Origin: an uncultured Bacteroidales bacterium
GTDB lineage: Bacteria; Bacteroidota; Bacteroidia; Bacteroidales; F082
Direction: 5' to 3'
Assembly: GCA_937926515.1 (NCBI GenBank)
Contig: CALAZZ010000047.1
Location: 1-52,264, forward strand
DNA: 52,264 bases
Shown here: positions 42,989-51,061 of the stretch, in pieces
Layout of the letters: the number at the start of each line of letters is the position of its first letter
Position numbering within the stretch: position 1 is the first letter of the stretch
Made by a program: the position numbers and the translations under genes
The notes under the pieces: generated by a model
The model's input: the letters and a program-made list of their open reading frames with translations, nothing else
What the model was told of the DNA's origin: nothing
Databases searched by the model: none

Positions 42989-44194
42989 ATGACTAAAGGA
43001 AAAGACCTCAAACCACATATCGGTATATTTGGCCGACGCAACAACGGCAAAAGTTCCATCATTAATTTGCTTGTGAACCAGGAGATTGCCATCGTTTCGG
43101 ACCAGGCAGGCACCACCACTGATCCGGTGAAAAAATCGATCGAGATTTTTGGTATAGGACCAAGCATTATTATTGACACGGCCGGGATAGATGATTCTGG
43201 TGAGCTTGGAGAGAAGCGCATTCAGAAAACCTTTGAAGCCATGCGCACGATTGACTGTGGCATACTTGTAATATCTCAAAATTTGTTTGGATCGTACGAA
43301 AAGGAGTTGATAAAACAGTTTCGTGAGTTTAACATCCCCTTTGTTGTGGTTCACAATAAGTCGGATATACAAACTTTGGATCCCATAACCTTAACTAAGG
43401 TATATGACATTACCAAAGCACCCATTATTGACTTTTGTGCATTAAACAGCGATCATGTTCATGAGCTTATTGAAGCCCTGAAAAAGACCATACCTGAAAC
43501 AAGTTATCAAAAACCATCCTTGTTAGGCGGAGTCATCGAGCCGGACAAGGTAGTCCTGCTGGTAACTCCGGTTGATTCAGAAGCGCCTGAAGGGAGGCTC
43601 ATATTGCCACAAGTGATGGCCATACGTGATGTGCTTGATAACGACTGCATCTGTGTGGTGCTAAAGGAAACGCAACTGAAGCAATATTTTGACAATCAAA
43701 TGACAGAGCCACAGCTTGTTATTACTGATAGCCAGGCCTTTTCTTATGTAAATAGTGTTGTGCCTGAACATATTCCGCTTACCAGTTTCAGCATTATTTT
43801 TGCAAGACTAAGAGGTGATTTCAATGCCTATATGGAGGGAACTCCCAAGATTGATGAACTTGATAACGGTGACAGGGTGCTGATATTGGAAAGCTGTACC
43901 CATCAGGTTAGTTGTGACGACATTGGCCGGTATAAACTGCCAAAATGGATAAAGGAATATACAGGAAAGGATGTTAATTTTGATGTTGTGGCCGGATTGT
44001 CAAACTTTAAGGACATTTCAGGCTACAAACTTGTTATCCAATGTGGTGGTTGTGTTGTTACCCGACGGCAATTATTAAACAGGCTAAAGCCTGCGTTGGC
44101 GCAAAAAATAGCAATAAGCAATTATGGTATGGCGATTGCCTATGTCAATGGTATATTTGAACGGGTTACAGCACCATTTCTAAAATCACTTTAA
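42989..44194 (+). CDS. hydF: [FeFe]-hydrogenase maturation GTPase HydF
   Basis: HydF is the scaffold on which the di-iron subcluster is completed and handed to HydA. The 401-aa chain has an N-terminal GTPase domain (GRRNNGKSS, DTAGIDD, HNKSD). The C-terminal cluster-binding domain has Cys303, His305, Cys352 and Cys355. The usual HCxxC reads QCGGC here, so the conserved His is Gln351. The three cysteines match those of characterised HydF. It is the last gene of the operon, 15 bp after hydG. HydE, the third maturase, is not in the window. Confidence 0.96.
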   Translation: MTKGKDLKPHIGIFGRRNNGKSSIINLLVNQEIAIVSDQAGTTTDPVKKSIEIFGIGPSIIIDTAGIDDSGELGEKRIQKTFEAMRTIDCGILVISQNLFGSYEKELIKQFREFNIPFVVVHNKSDIQTLDPITLTKVYDITKAPIIDFCALNSDHVHELIEALKKTIPETSYQKPSLLGGVIEPDKVVLLVTPVDSEAPEGRLILPQVMAIRDVLDNDCICVVLKETQLKQYFDNQMTEPQLVITDSQAFSYVNSVVPEHIPLTSFSIIFARLRGDFNAYMEGTPKIDELDNGDRVLILESCTHQVSCDDIGRYKLPKWIKEYTGKDVNFDVVAGLSNFKDISGYKLVIQCGGCVVTRRQLLNRLKPALAQKIAISNYGMAIAYVNGIFERVTAPFLKSL

Positions 44195-44221
44195 ATAATT
44201 ACTTACTTATAACATTTGATG

Positions 44222-44229
44222 TACTTTTG
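44222..44229 (+). promoter_or_regulatory. pyk -7 promoter box (TACTTTTG)
   Basis: TACTTTTG matches TAnnTTTG, 58 bp before the pyk ATG, so pyk can be transcribed apart from the hyd operon. Confidence 0.5.
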
Positions 44230-44287
44230 AGCTTACGATCACCCACAATCAAGTGCTGGTGAAAGAGAACCCTATTATTATGACCAA

Positions 44288-45709
44288 ATGAAAACCAAAA
44301 TAATTGCTACCATTGGGCCGTCATCATCAGATTTGGAGACGCTTAGACAAATGAAAGATGCCGGCATGAATGTTTGCCGGTTGAACTTTTCGCATGGAAC
44401 TCATCAACAACACCTTGAGGTATTAAACCATATTAATGAACTCAATACTCGAAGGGATGATTATATTGCGATCATGGCAGACCTTCAGGGGCCAAAGATC
44501 AGGCTGGGTGACCTTGATGAACCCTTTATAGCCCTGAACCGAGGTGATGTAATTACTTTTACAACCAACGAAGTTCGTGGCAGTCTTAACAGGGTACATA
44601 TTAGTTATGCTGAATTTGCTGCTGATGCCCGTGAAGGTGAAACTGTTATTGTAGATGATGGTAAAATATTATTTAAAATCCTGGAATCTGATGGCATTTC
44701 GGAAGTGAAACTTCAAGCAATAAATGAAGGCAAGATATATCCACGAAAAGGGGTGAATTTGCCCGACACCGGAATTAGTTTGCCCAGCCTGACAGATAAA
44801 GACAGGACTGACCTGAAGTTCATACTTGATCAGGAGGTTCATTGGATAGCCTTATCTTTTGTCAGAACAGCAGATGATATTCATGAATTACGCGGCATCA
44901 TCAATAAACATCCCAAAGATAACAAGCCGCGAATTATAGCTAAAATAGAAAAGCCAAAAGCTGTACAAAACATAGAATCAATAATAGATGCAGCTGATGC
45001 CATCATGATTGCCCGTGGTGACCTGGGTGTTGAAATGCCCATGCAAACAGTTCCAATGATACAAAAACGTATCATTTCGTTATGCCAGCTAAAAGGACGG
45101 CCTGTTATTGTGGCTACCCAAATGATGGAAGCTATGATCAACAATATCAGGCCTACAAGAGCAGAGGTAAATGATGTGGCAAATTCCATTCTCGATGGAG
45201 CTGATGCATTAATGTTAAGCGGAGAAACATCAGTGGGTCAATATCCCGTCGAAACCGTGCGCATCATGCAGAAGATCATGCATGAGATCGAAGACTTTGA
45301 GTCTATATATTATAAACAAAACCCACCGGAAAAGCTTTTTAACAAACGTTTTATTAGCGATTCAATCCTTTACAATGCTTCTGAGATGGCCCAACATACT
45401 CATGCCAGGGCCATTGTGGTTGTGTCTTATACCGGATATTCAGCATTGCGGCTTGCCAGCCACAGGCCAAGGGCAAACTTGTTTGTCTTTTCGTCTAACC
45501 TATTCACTCTGTGTGCGCTAAGTCTTGTTTGGGGTGTTAAAGGATTTTACGATAATAGCATTGACGATGCAGATACACTGATGGAAAAAATCAATCTTTG
45601 GTTGCTTCGTGAAAAGTATGTGCAAGCAGGGTCTTTACTGGTAAATGTACTGAGCACTCCTGTTGTAGAAAGGGGTGCATCAAACACATTAAGATTAAGT
45701 TCATTATGA
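44288..45709 (+). CDS. pyk: pyruvate kinase
   Basis: Converts phosphoenolpyruvate and ADP to pyruvate and ATP, the last step of glycolysis. The 473-aa chain shows KIIATIGPSSSD at the N-terminus, LNFSHGTHQQH, and the active-site signature IIAKIEKPKAVQNIESI. MIARGDLGVEMP and the substrate loop MMEAMINNIRPTRAEVNDVAN are also present. The C-terminal regulatory domain is complete. Its place after the hydrogenase operon puts pyruvate production beside H2 production, but it has its own promoter box. Confidence 0.96.
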   Translation: MKTKIIATIGPSSSDLETLRQMKDAGMNVCRLNFSHGTHQQHLEVLNHINELNTRRDDYIAIMADLQGPKIRLGDLDEPFIALNRGDVITFTTNEVRGSLNRVHISYAEFAADAREGETVIVDDGKILFKILESDGISEVKLQAINEGKIYPRKGVNLPDTGISLPSLTDKDRTDLKFILDQEVHWIALSFVRTADDIHELRGIINKHPKDNKPRIIAKIEKPKAVQNIESIIDAADAIMIARGDLGVEMPMQTVPMIQKRIISLCQLKGRPVIVATQMMEAMINNIRPTRAEVNDVANSILDGADALMLSGETSVGQYPVETVRIMQKIMHEIEDFESIYYKQNPPEKLFNKRFISDSILYNASEMAQHTHARAIVVVSYTGYSALRLASHRPRANLFVFSSNLFTLCALSLVWGVKGFYDNSIDDADTLMEKINLWLLREKYVQAGSLLVNVLSTPVVERGASNTLRLSSL

Positions 45710-45778
45710 AACACCCTCAATAATATTAATAATAAAATACAGCCTAGGAATATGGCCCGGACCGCAGGCTCTTCCTGA

Positions 45779-46798
45779 TTAAACCGCAGACTCGAACTGT
45801 TTCAAAAAACGCACATCATTCTCAAAAAACAACCTAAGGTCGTTGATCTGGTATTTGAGCAGGGCAATACGTTCGATGCCCATACCAAAAGCAAAACCAG
45901 TATAAGATGTGCTGTCGATGCCACAAGCTTCAAGCACATTTGGATCCACCATACCACAGCCAAGTATTTCGACCCATCCGCTATACTTACAGATGTTGCA
46001 TCCCAAGCCACCGCAGATTTTACAGCTCACATCCATTTCGGCTGATGGTTCGGTAAATGGAAAATATGATGGCCTGAACCTTGTTTTTGTTTCGGTACCA
46101 AAAAGCTCCTTGGCAAAGTAATAAAGGGTTTGCTTGAGGTCGGCAAATGATACATCCTTATCAATATAAAGGCCTTCCACCTGATGGAAAATACAATGAG
46201 CTCTTGCTGATATGGCTTCGTTGCGGAACACCCTTCCCGGAGCAATGATCCTGATGGGTAGTTTGCCACTTTCCATAACCCTGACTTGCACACTCGAGGT
46301 ATGCGTACGCAAGGCTATATCAGGGTTCTTATTGATAAAAAATGTGTCCTGCATATCCCTGGCAGGATGCTCTTCGGGGAAATTAAGTGCAGAAAAATTA
46401 TGAAAGTCATCTTCAATTTCGGGACCTTCACTAATGGTAAATCCAATACGTGAAAAAATGCCGTTAATCTCATTGCGTACAATTGAAAGTGGATGTCTGG
46501 CACCTGTCAACTCACCGGCCGGCAAGCTAAGGTCAAGATTGTGTGATGTTTGCTGAACAGACGAAGAGAAAGCAAGCTTGCCTTCTTCAAGCTTCTGTTG
46601 CACTTTGGATTTAAGATCATTTAGCAGTACACCCATGGCCTTTCGGTCAGCAGGATCTACATGTTTAAAGTCATTGAAAAGTGCAGGAATGATGCCTTTT
46701 TTGCCCAAATATTGAATACGAAACTCTTCGAGATCTGAAGCATTGTCAGCTTCAAATGATGCAACCTTCTCAAGCAGCTGAGCAATTTTTTCTTTCAT
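45779..46798 (-). CDS. pheS: phenylalanyl-tRNA synthetase alpha subunit
   Basis: Catalytic subunit of the PheST heterotetramer that charges tRNA-Phe. The 339-aa chain has an N-terminal coiled coil (EKIAQLLEKVASFEADNASDLEEF read in parts), FRIQYLGKKG, and motif 2 as RVFRNEAISARAHCIFHQVEGL. ILGCGMVDPNVLEACGID and motif 3 (FAFGMGIERIALLKYQI) complete the class II core. pheT is not adjacent; it must lie elsewhere. It lies 24 bp downstream of the cyclophilin gene. Confidence 0.97.
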   Translation of the reverse strand: MKEKIAQLLEKVASFEADNASDLEEFRIQYLGKKGIIPALFNDFKHVDPADRKAMGVLLNDLKSKVQQKLEEGKLAFSSSVQQTSHNLDLSLPAGELTGARHPLSIVRNEINGIFSRIGFTISEGPEIEDDFHNFSALNFPEEHPARDMQDTFFINKNPDIALRTHTSSVQVRVMESGKLPIRIIAPGRVFRNEAISARAHCIFHQVEGLYIDKDVSFADLKQTLYYFAKELFGTETKTRFRPSYFPFTEPSAEMDVSCKICGGLGCNICKYSGWVEILGCGMVDPNVLEACGIDSTSYTGFAFGMGIERIALLKYQINDLRLFFENDVRFLKQFESAV

Positions 46799-46822
46799 AA
46801 TGAAGTGAACTATGCTGTTTGC

Positions 46823-47443
46823 TTATTCAAGTATTTCAATGGTCATGGCCACCTCATTTACGGGTCGGTCTCCTTGGCCGGTTTGAACGGCAGCGATTTT
46901 ATCAATGACTTCAAAACCGTGCACTACTTCTCCAAACACAGTGTATTCGCCATCAAGATGAGGTGTTCCCCCTGCTTCAGCATAAAGCTGGTAATGTTCG
47001 GGTGTATAGGGAAAATTGCTGCGTGCAGCAAAGGCTTTAAGCTGTGCTTCAGGCACCTTCTGGCCCTGAACGATATAAAATTGTGACCCCGAAGATTTTT
47101 TTTCCGGATTCACATGATCGCCCATGCGTGCTGCAGCAAGAGCTCCTTTTTTATGGATATGATGTGTATGAAACTCTGCATCAATTAAATAACCCGGGTC
47201 ATTTTGCCCGTTACTATTGCCACCGCCCTGTATCATGAAATTCTGAATCACACGGTGGAAAGGTGAGCCGTTGTACCAACCTTCATTTACCAATTTAATG
47301 AAATTGTCACGGTGCATTGGCGTATCATTGTATAATTTGGCTGTGATTTCGCCATACTCAGTTTTGATGATCACCAGGGTTTCATTTTCGGCAAACAAGC
47401 CAAGGCTCATTGAGAGCAAGAGTATTACTACAAATTTTTTCAT
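46823..47443 (-). CDS. exported peptidyl-prolyl cis-trans isomerase (cyclophilin)
   Basis: Catalyses proline isomerisation in periplasmic protein folding. The 206-aa product has a signal peptide (KKFVVILLLSMSLGLFAE). The cyclophilin core shows MHRDNFIKLVNEGWYNGSPFHRVIQNFMIQGG in overlapping motifs (FHRVI with active-site Arg, FMIQGG), SGSQFYIVQG and EYTVFGEVVHGFEVIDKIA. The insertion around residues 130-150 is longer than in E. coli PpiB. A promoter box lies about 27 bp upstream. Confidence 0.93.
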   Translation of the reverse strand: MKKFVVILLLSMSLGLFAENETLVIIKTEYGEITAKLYNDTPMHRDNFIKLVNEGWYNGSPFHRVIQNFMIQGGGNSNGQNDPGYLIDAEFHTHHIHKKGALAAARMGDHVNPEKKSSGSQFYIVQGQKVPEAQLKAFAARSNFPYTPEHYQLYAEAGGTPHLDGEYTVFGEVVHGFEVIDKIAAVQTGQGDRPVNEVAMTIEILE

Positions 47444-47469
47444 GGATTTTGAATTAAGTTTTCGAGGCT

Positions 47470-47477
47470 CAAAAGTA
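47470..47477 (-). promoter_or_regulatory. cyclophilin gene -7 promoter box (TACTTTTG)
   Basis: The minus strand reads TACTTTTG, a consensus match, 27 bp before the cyclophilin ATG. pheS probably shares this promoter. Confidence 0.55.
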
Positions 47478-47514
47478 TAAAAATCAATTCAACCACCGAA
47501 TATTTTGGATGGGT

Positions 47515-48441
47515 TTAGCGCAAAAACAGGCTTGTTTGCCCGATCAAAGCATTATCATGGAATATGTCTACATTATAAGTGCCTTCAGGTATTTCCTGGG
47601 TTTCTCGTTTATGCCACTCCACACAGATTTCCTTGTTTTCATTTTGATAATCAACAACTTCAAGTATTGAATATTGCAGTTTTTCGCCTTGATGCATGAA
47701 AGAATAGGCATCATCACGTCCCCTTACAAGTATGGACCCATCGGGGGCTGCGATACGAATATAGATTGACTTGCTTCCTGGTTCAATAACAGTATTTTCA
47801 GCCAGGGTGAAGCATATCCTTATAAATTCTACACGTCGGTAACGATCGGTTTCCACTTCACGGCTGCTACCTCGTTGTCTGAAGCCTGTAGCTGAAAGAT
47901 TGAAAGTGCGCAAAACTGCTGCCTGCTCTACCATATCGCTCAACTCATCTTTATCCTGTGTAAGCTGGGCTACTCTTCTGCGCTCAACGGATATTTCTTC
48001 TTTTATCCGTACATTTTCCTCTGCAAGCTCGCGGTTCACTGTATAAAGTGAATCCATTTGCCTGACATACCCTTGCGATATCACCTGCAGCCTTTCGAGC
48101 CTGCGTTTGATCTTATAATATTCCCATTGTGTGTCAAGTAGCTTTTTAATCTCAACAGCATTGGCTTGTATGATGCTGTCCTTAATGCTTAAAGAATCGG
48201 CAAGTTCGCCATAGGCCAACTTGGTTTGGTTGTGCGCCTGAATGATGCTATCAACTTCTCGTTGTAATTCAACACGTTGCTTTTCTTTTTCTTCTTGCAA
48301 TACACGCAAATTCCCTTTTGTTGAAATCAACCAAATGGACAATCCAATGATCACAAGTGCGAACACACCCAATAAAAGGTATAACCAACGCGTGGCATTG
48401 GGCGAAGGGATAGGGTTATTGTAATTGTTTTCCGACGTCAT
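47515..48441 (-). CDS. coiled-coil membrane-anchored protein of unknown function
   Basis: A 308-aa protein with a short cytoplasmic N-terminus, one transmembrane helix (LYLLLGVFALVIIGLSIWLI, about 19-38), and a long coiled coil (about 42-160, rich in E, K, R, Q). A C-terminal beta-type domain follows (RRVEFIRICFTLAENTVIEPG, SIYIRIAAPDGSILV, CVEWHKR). Similar proteins are common in Bacteroidota and have no assigned function. The longest frame begins at TTG 48462 inside the promoter box, so ATG 48441 (MTSENNYNN) is the start. Confidence 0.82.
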   Translation of the reverse strand: MTSENNYNNPIPSPNATRWLYLLLGVFALVIIGLSIWLISTKGNLRVLQEEKEKQRVELQREVDSIIQAHNQTKLAYGELADSLSIKDSIIQANAVEIKKLLDTQWEYYKIKRRLERLQVISQGYVRQMDSLYTVNRELAEENVRIKEEISVERRRVAQLTQDKDELSDMVEQAAVLRTFNLSATGFRQRGSSREVETDRYRRVEFIRICFTLAENTVIEPGSKSIYIRIAAPDGSILVRGRDDAYSFMHQGEKLQYSILEVVDYQNENKEICVEWHKRETQEIPEGTYNVDIFHDNALIGQTSLFLR

Positions 48442-48459
48442 GGTTTTAAGTATATACTG

Positions 48460-48467
48460 CAAAAATA
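48460..48467 (-). promoter_or_regulatory. -7 promoter box (TATTTTTG) deciding the start of the coiled-coil gene
   Basis: The minus strand reads TATTTTTG, 18 bp before ATG 48441, leaving a leader of about 12 nt and excluding the upstream TTG. Confidence 0.6.
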
Positions 48468-48551
48468 GCTCATTTCAACTGATTTTGCAAGTGGATATTA
48501 AAAGTCTTAAGTGGTACTTGGATGAGGTTGGAATACTCTTAAAAATTATAT

Positions 48552-48586
48552 GCCCACACCTGGATTTGTAAAACTCAAGTGTGGGC
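48552..48586 (-). terminator. hairpin terminator after argF
   Basis: GCCCACAC (48552-48559) pairs with GTGTGGGC (48579-48586). On the minus strand it is followed by ATATAATTTTT and on plus by a TTTTTTT run, so it may act on either strand. It lies 42 bp after the argF stop. Confidence 0.65.
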
Positions 48587-48628
48587 ACTGTTTTTTTGCG
48601 AAATAAAGTGTTATCTTATGAGTCAGAA

Positions 48629-49630
48629 CTACGAACCTAAGGTAGCCACCATAACAGCTTTGATGGTGTGAAGCCTGTTTTCGGCTTCGTCAAATACAAC
48701 CGAAGCAGCTGATTCGAACACATCATCATTTACTTCCATAGCTTCAACATCGAATTTTTTATAAATCTCTTCGCCAATGGTGGTTTCACGGTTGTGAAAT
48801 GCGGGCAGGCAGTGCAGGAATTTTACTTTTGGATTGCCTGTTTTTTCTACCATTGATTTGTTAACCTGATAGGGCAACATCAGTTTGATACGTTCTTCCC
48901 ATACATGGTCGGGTTCGCCCATGGACACCCAAACATCAGTGTACAGAAAATCAACCCCTTTGACGCCATCATCTACGCTTTCAGTGAGTGTTATTTTGGC
49001 TCCGGTTTCTTTTGCTATTTCGCGGCATGTGGTTACCAGGTCCTCTTTAGGCCAAAGTTGCTTAGGCGCTACTGCTCTGAAGTCCATACCCATTTTGGCA
49101 GCGCCCACCATGAGGGAGTTACCCATATTATTGCGTGCATCGCCAAGGTAAGCGAAGCTCACTTGATGCAGCGGCTTATCGCTATGTTCCATCATGGTGA
49201 GAAAATCAGCCAGGATTTGAGTAGGATGAAATTCGTTGGTAAGTCCGTTCCATACCGGAACACCGGCATATTTACCCAATTCTTCCACAATCTCCTGACC
49301 AAATCCCCTGTACTCGATGCCATCGTACATGCGCCCCAGTACTCGTGCTGTATCTTTCATCGATTCTTTTTTGCCGATTTGTGACCCGGTGGGGCCAAGG
49401 TAGGTAACACGGGCACCCTGGTCGAAGGCAGCCACTTCAAAAGCACAACGGGTTCGGGTTGAATCCTTTTCAAAGATCAGGGCTATATTTTTGCCTGCAA
49501 GGCGTTGCTGTTCAGTTCCGGCATATTTGGCTTTTTTCAGATCCGCCGATAAGTCAAGTAAAAATTTGATTTCTTGTGGTGTAAAATCCAAAAGCTTTAA
49601 AAAATTCCTGTTTCTAAGGTTAAATGCCAT
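48629..49630 (-). CDS. argF: ornithine carbamoyltransferase
   Basis: Makes citrulline from ornithine and carbamoyl phosphate in arginine synthesis (or the reverse in arginine breakdown). The 333-aa chain shows the carbamoyl-phosphate site KDSTRTRCAFEVA and the active-site HCLPAFHN. FLYTDVWVSMGE and NEFHPTQILADFLTM match the OTC ornithine loop. The catabolic and anabolic roles cannot be separated here, and no other arg gene is adjacent. A strong Shine-Dalgarno, AGAAAGGAG, lies 5-6 bases before the ATG, unusual among the genes of this window. Confidence 0.96.
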   Translation of the reverse strand: MAFNLRNRNFLKLLDFTPQEIKFLLDLSADLKKAKYAGTEQQRLAGKNIALIFEKDSTRTRCAFEVAAFDQGARVTYLGPTGSQIGKKESMKDTARVLGRMYDGIEYRGFGQEIVEELGKYAGVPVWNGLTNEFHPTQILADFLTMMEHSDKPLHQVSFAYLGDARNNMGNSLMVGAAKMGMDFRAVAPKQLWPKEDLVTTCREIAKETGAKITLTESVDDGVKGVDFLYTDVWVSMGEPDHVWEERIKLMLPYQVNKSMVEKTGNPKVKFLHCLPAFHNRETTIGEEIYKKFDVEAMEVNDDVFESAASVVFDEAENRLHTIKAVMVATLGS

Positions 49631-49696
49631 AGGTGCTCCTTTCTGTTTTAAAAATTATGATGGAATGATTATAAAATTATTCATGATTATACCGGG

Positions 49697-49704
49697 CAAA
49701 AATA
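49697..49704 (-). promoter_or_regulatory. argF -7 promoter box (TATTTTTG)
   Basis: The minus strand reads TATTTTTG, 66 bp before the argF ATG. The leader holds the AAAGGAG ribosome site. Confidence 0.5.
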
Positions 49705-49812
49705 CACATTATTTGTGAAATAATTAACAGACTATTATTGCTGCTTAATAGAATTACTGCAGTCTTTTCTCACCATGAAACCAAACCCTGGTGAAATTGG
49801 TTTTTAATGTTT

Positions 49813-49820
49813 TACCTTTG
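49813..49820 (+). promoter_or_regulatory. DUF3109 gene -7 promoter box (TACCTTTG), leaderless geometry
   Basis: TACCTTTG is followed by CGGC and then ATG at 49825, the same four-base gap as at rnhA. The ATG at 49807 lies upstream of the expected transcript start and is excluded. Confidence 0.65.
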
Positions 49821-49824
49821 CGGC

Positions 49825-50394
49825 ATGATCATCATCGGCAACACCATTGTTTCGAAGGACTTTCTGCAAGACCGCTTCATCTGCGATCTGCCTCGTTGCA
49901 AAGGCGATTGTTGCGTAAAAGGCGATGCGGGTGCACCACTCGAAGAGGAAGAGATCAGTCTGCTTGAGGACAACCTTGATAGTATCAAGGCTTATATGAG
50001 TCGTGATGGAATAAATACCATTGAACAAACAGGGGTTTTCGACTATGATGAACAAGGCAATTTTGTAACCCCACTTATCAATGATCGGGAATGTGCCTTT
50101 ACCGGCTTTCACGAAAATGGAGTAAGCTATTGCACCATTGAGAAGGCCTATGAAGCAGGCAAGATCAGTTTTCGTAAACCGGTGAGTTGCCACCTGTACC
50201 CGGTGAGGCTGACCCTTAAAGAAGGTTTTATACACATCAACTATCACAGATGGAGCATATGTTTGCCTGCTGTCCGCAAAGGTGAGAAAGCAGGATTGCC
50301 GCTCTATCGTTTTTTGAAAGATGCCCTCATCCGCAAGTTCGGACAACAATGGTACGAAAGCCTTGAAAAGGAAGCCAAACTTCTTGGCTATTGA
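49825..50394 (+). CDS. DUF3109 family cysteine-rich protein
   Basis: A 189-aa cytoplasmic protein of the DUF3109 family (YkgJ-like zinc/iron-chelating group). Cysteines occur in FICDLPRCKGDCCVKGDAGAPL (residues 18-39), RECAFTGF, YCTIEKAYEAGKI, and VSCHLYPVRL with ICLPAVRKG. This pattern fits metal-cluster binding, probably Zn or Fe-S, though biochemical roles are not established. The start at 49825 is set by the promoter box four bases upstream. Confidence 0.9.
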   Translation: MIIIGNTIVSKDFLQDRFICDLPRCKGDCCVKGDAGAPLEEEEISLLEDNLDSIKAYMSRDGINTIEQTGVFDYDEQGNFVTPLINDRECAFTGFHENGVSYCTIEKAYEAGKISFRKPVSCHLYPVRLTLKEGFIHINYHRWSICLPAVRKGEKAGLPLYRFLKDALIRKFGQQWYESLEKEAKLLGY

Positions 50395-50436
50395 ATTTCA
50401 GAGATTTTAAACGCTGATATAATCTCCAACATGGCA

Positions 50437-50469
50437 TAAAAAAACCCCCGGAGTTTATAGTTCCGGAGG
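50437..50469 (-). terminator. terminator of the small repeat-protein gene
   Basis: CCCCCGGA (50445-50452) pairs with TCCGGAGG (50462-50469) with one mismatch. The minus strand then runs into TTTTTTT (50438-50444). The preceding GGCATAAAAAAACCC string also occurs at the ferritin/atpC terminator. Confidence 0.75.
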
Positions 50470-50555
50470 CTTTACCAACGTTCAACCAACACAAATTTAC
50501 TATGGTATGAATATAAAGAACGACGGGGAGGGAGACTCCCGGATTGTATTCAAGG

Positions 50556-50891
50556 TTAATTCTTCAAGTAGTCGTTAAAAACTTTTTGGGTATCGAATGG
50601 TATGTCATCAATGTAATTTTCGTATGCCATTCTGAACTCCTTTTCACTAGCATGCATTATGGTAATTTCTTGTGTATCAAAAGGAATATCATTGATGAAC
50701 TCCTCTTCTGCCATTTCAAAACTGGCACTCATAGCATGATCAAACATGACTTCCGCCTTTATGCTTCTCGTGTTGAAAGGGATATCACCAATGTAACTTT
50801 CATCTGCAAGGGTGAACAAATAACTTTCGGCTTTTATTGAAAAAATGGTTGTGACGAATATTAAGCTGATGAGTGTGATTATCTTTTTCAT
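50556..50891 (-). CDS. small secreted protein with three IPFDT repeats
   Basis: A 111-aa exported protein I cannot assign. Residues 1-21 are a signal peptide (MKKIITLISLIFVTTIFSIKA). The mature chain has three copies of a motif of the form (A)xExY/F-I-x-D-I-P-F-D/N-T-x-x-I/V, at residues 29-44, 61-76 and 89-104. These are separated by segments that include MFDHAMSASFEM and HASEKEFRM. It is acidic and has no cysteine. It has its own promoter and a leader of about 70 nt holding a perfect palindrome. It could be a secreted or periplasmic binding or regulatory peptide. Confidence 0.75.
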   Translation of the reverse strand: MKKIITLISLIFVTTIFSIKAESYLFTLADESYIGDIPFNTRSIKAEVMFDHAMSASFEMAEEEFINDIPFDTQEITIMHASEKEFRMAYENYIDDIPFDTQKVFNDYLKN

Positions 50892-50917
50892 GCTGATAGA
50901 GTTTTAATAATTGTTTC

Positions 50918-50935
50918 TTGATAATTAATTATCAA
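50918..50935. repeat. 18-bp perfect palindrome in the 5' leader
   Basis: TTGATAATTAATTATCAA is identical to its reverse complement. It lies between the promoter box and the ATG of the small repeat-protein gene, 27 bp before the start codon. It could be an operator or an RNA hairpin. Confidence 0.7.
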
Positions 50936-50968
50936 TACTTATGCCATAAATTATAATATACTATATAC

Positions 50969-50996
50969 CAAATATATACTAACAATTTTCAGTCAA
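50969..50996 (-). promoter_or_regulatory. promoter of the small repeat-protein gene (TTG-17-TATATTTG)
   Basis: On the minus strand TTG (50996-50994) is followed by 17 bases and TATATTTG (50976-50969). The expected transcript start is near 50962. Confidence 0.6.
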
Positions 50997-51061
50997 AATC
51001 AATATCGGAAAGTGTACACTTCATGACAGTCGTGTCCGTAGGCGTACAAATGGGCAACAAA

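Noticed and set aside
42704..43372. 222-codon frame antisense to hydG and hydF
   Set aside because: It spans the junction of two certain genes on the opposite strand and has no recognisable motif.
44279..44290. Three-codon mini-frame ATG ACC AAA TGA overlapping the pyk start
   Set aside because: Could act as a leader peptide, but so short a frame is expected by chance and nothing else supports it.
49804..50349. 181-codon frame antisense to the DUF3109 gene
   Set aside because: A shadow of the Cys-rich gene, whose conserved motifs are on plus.
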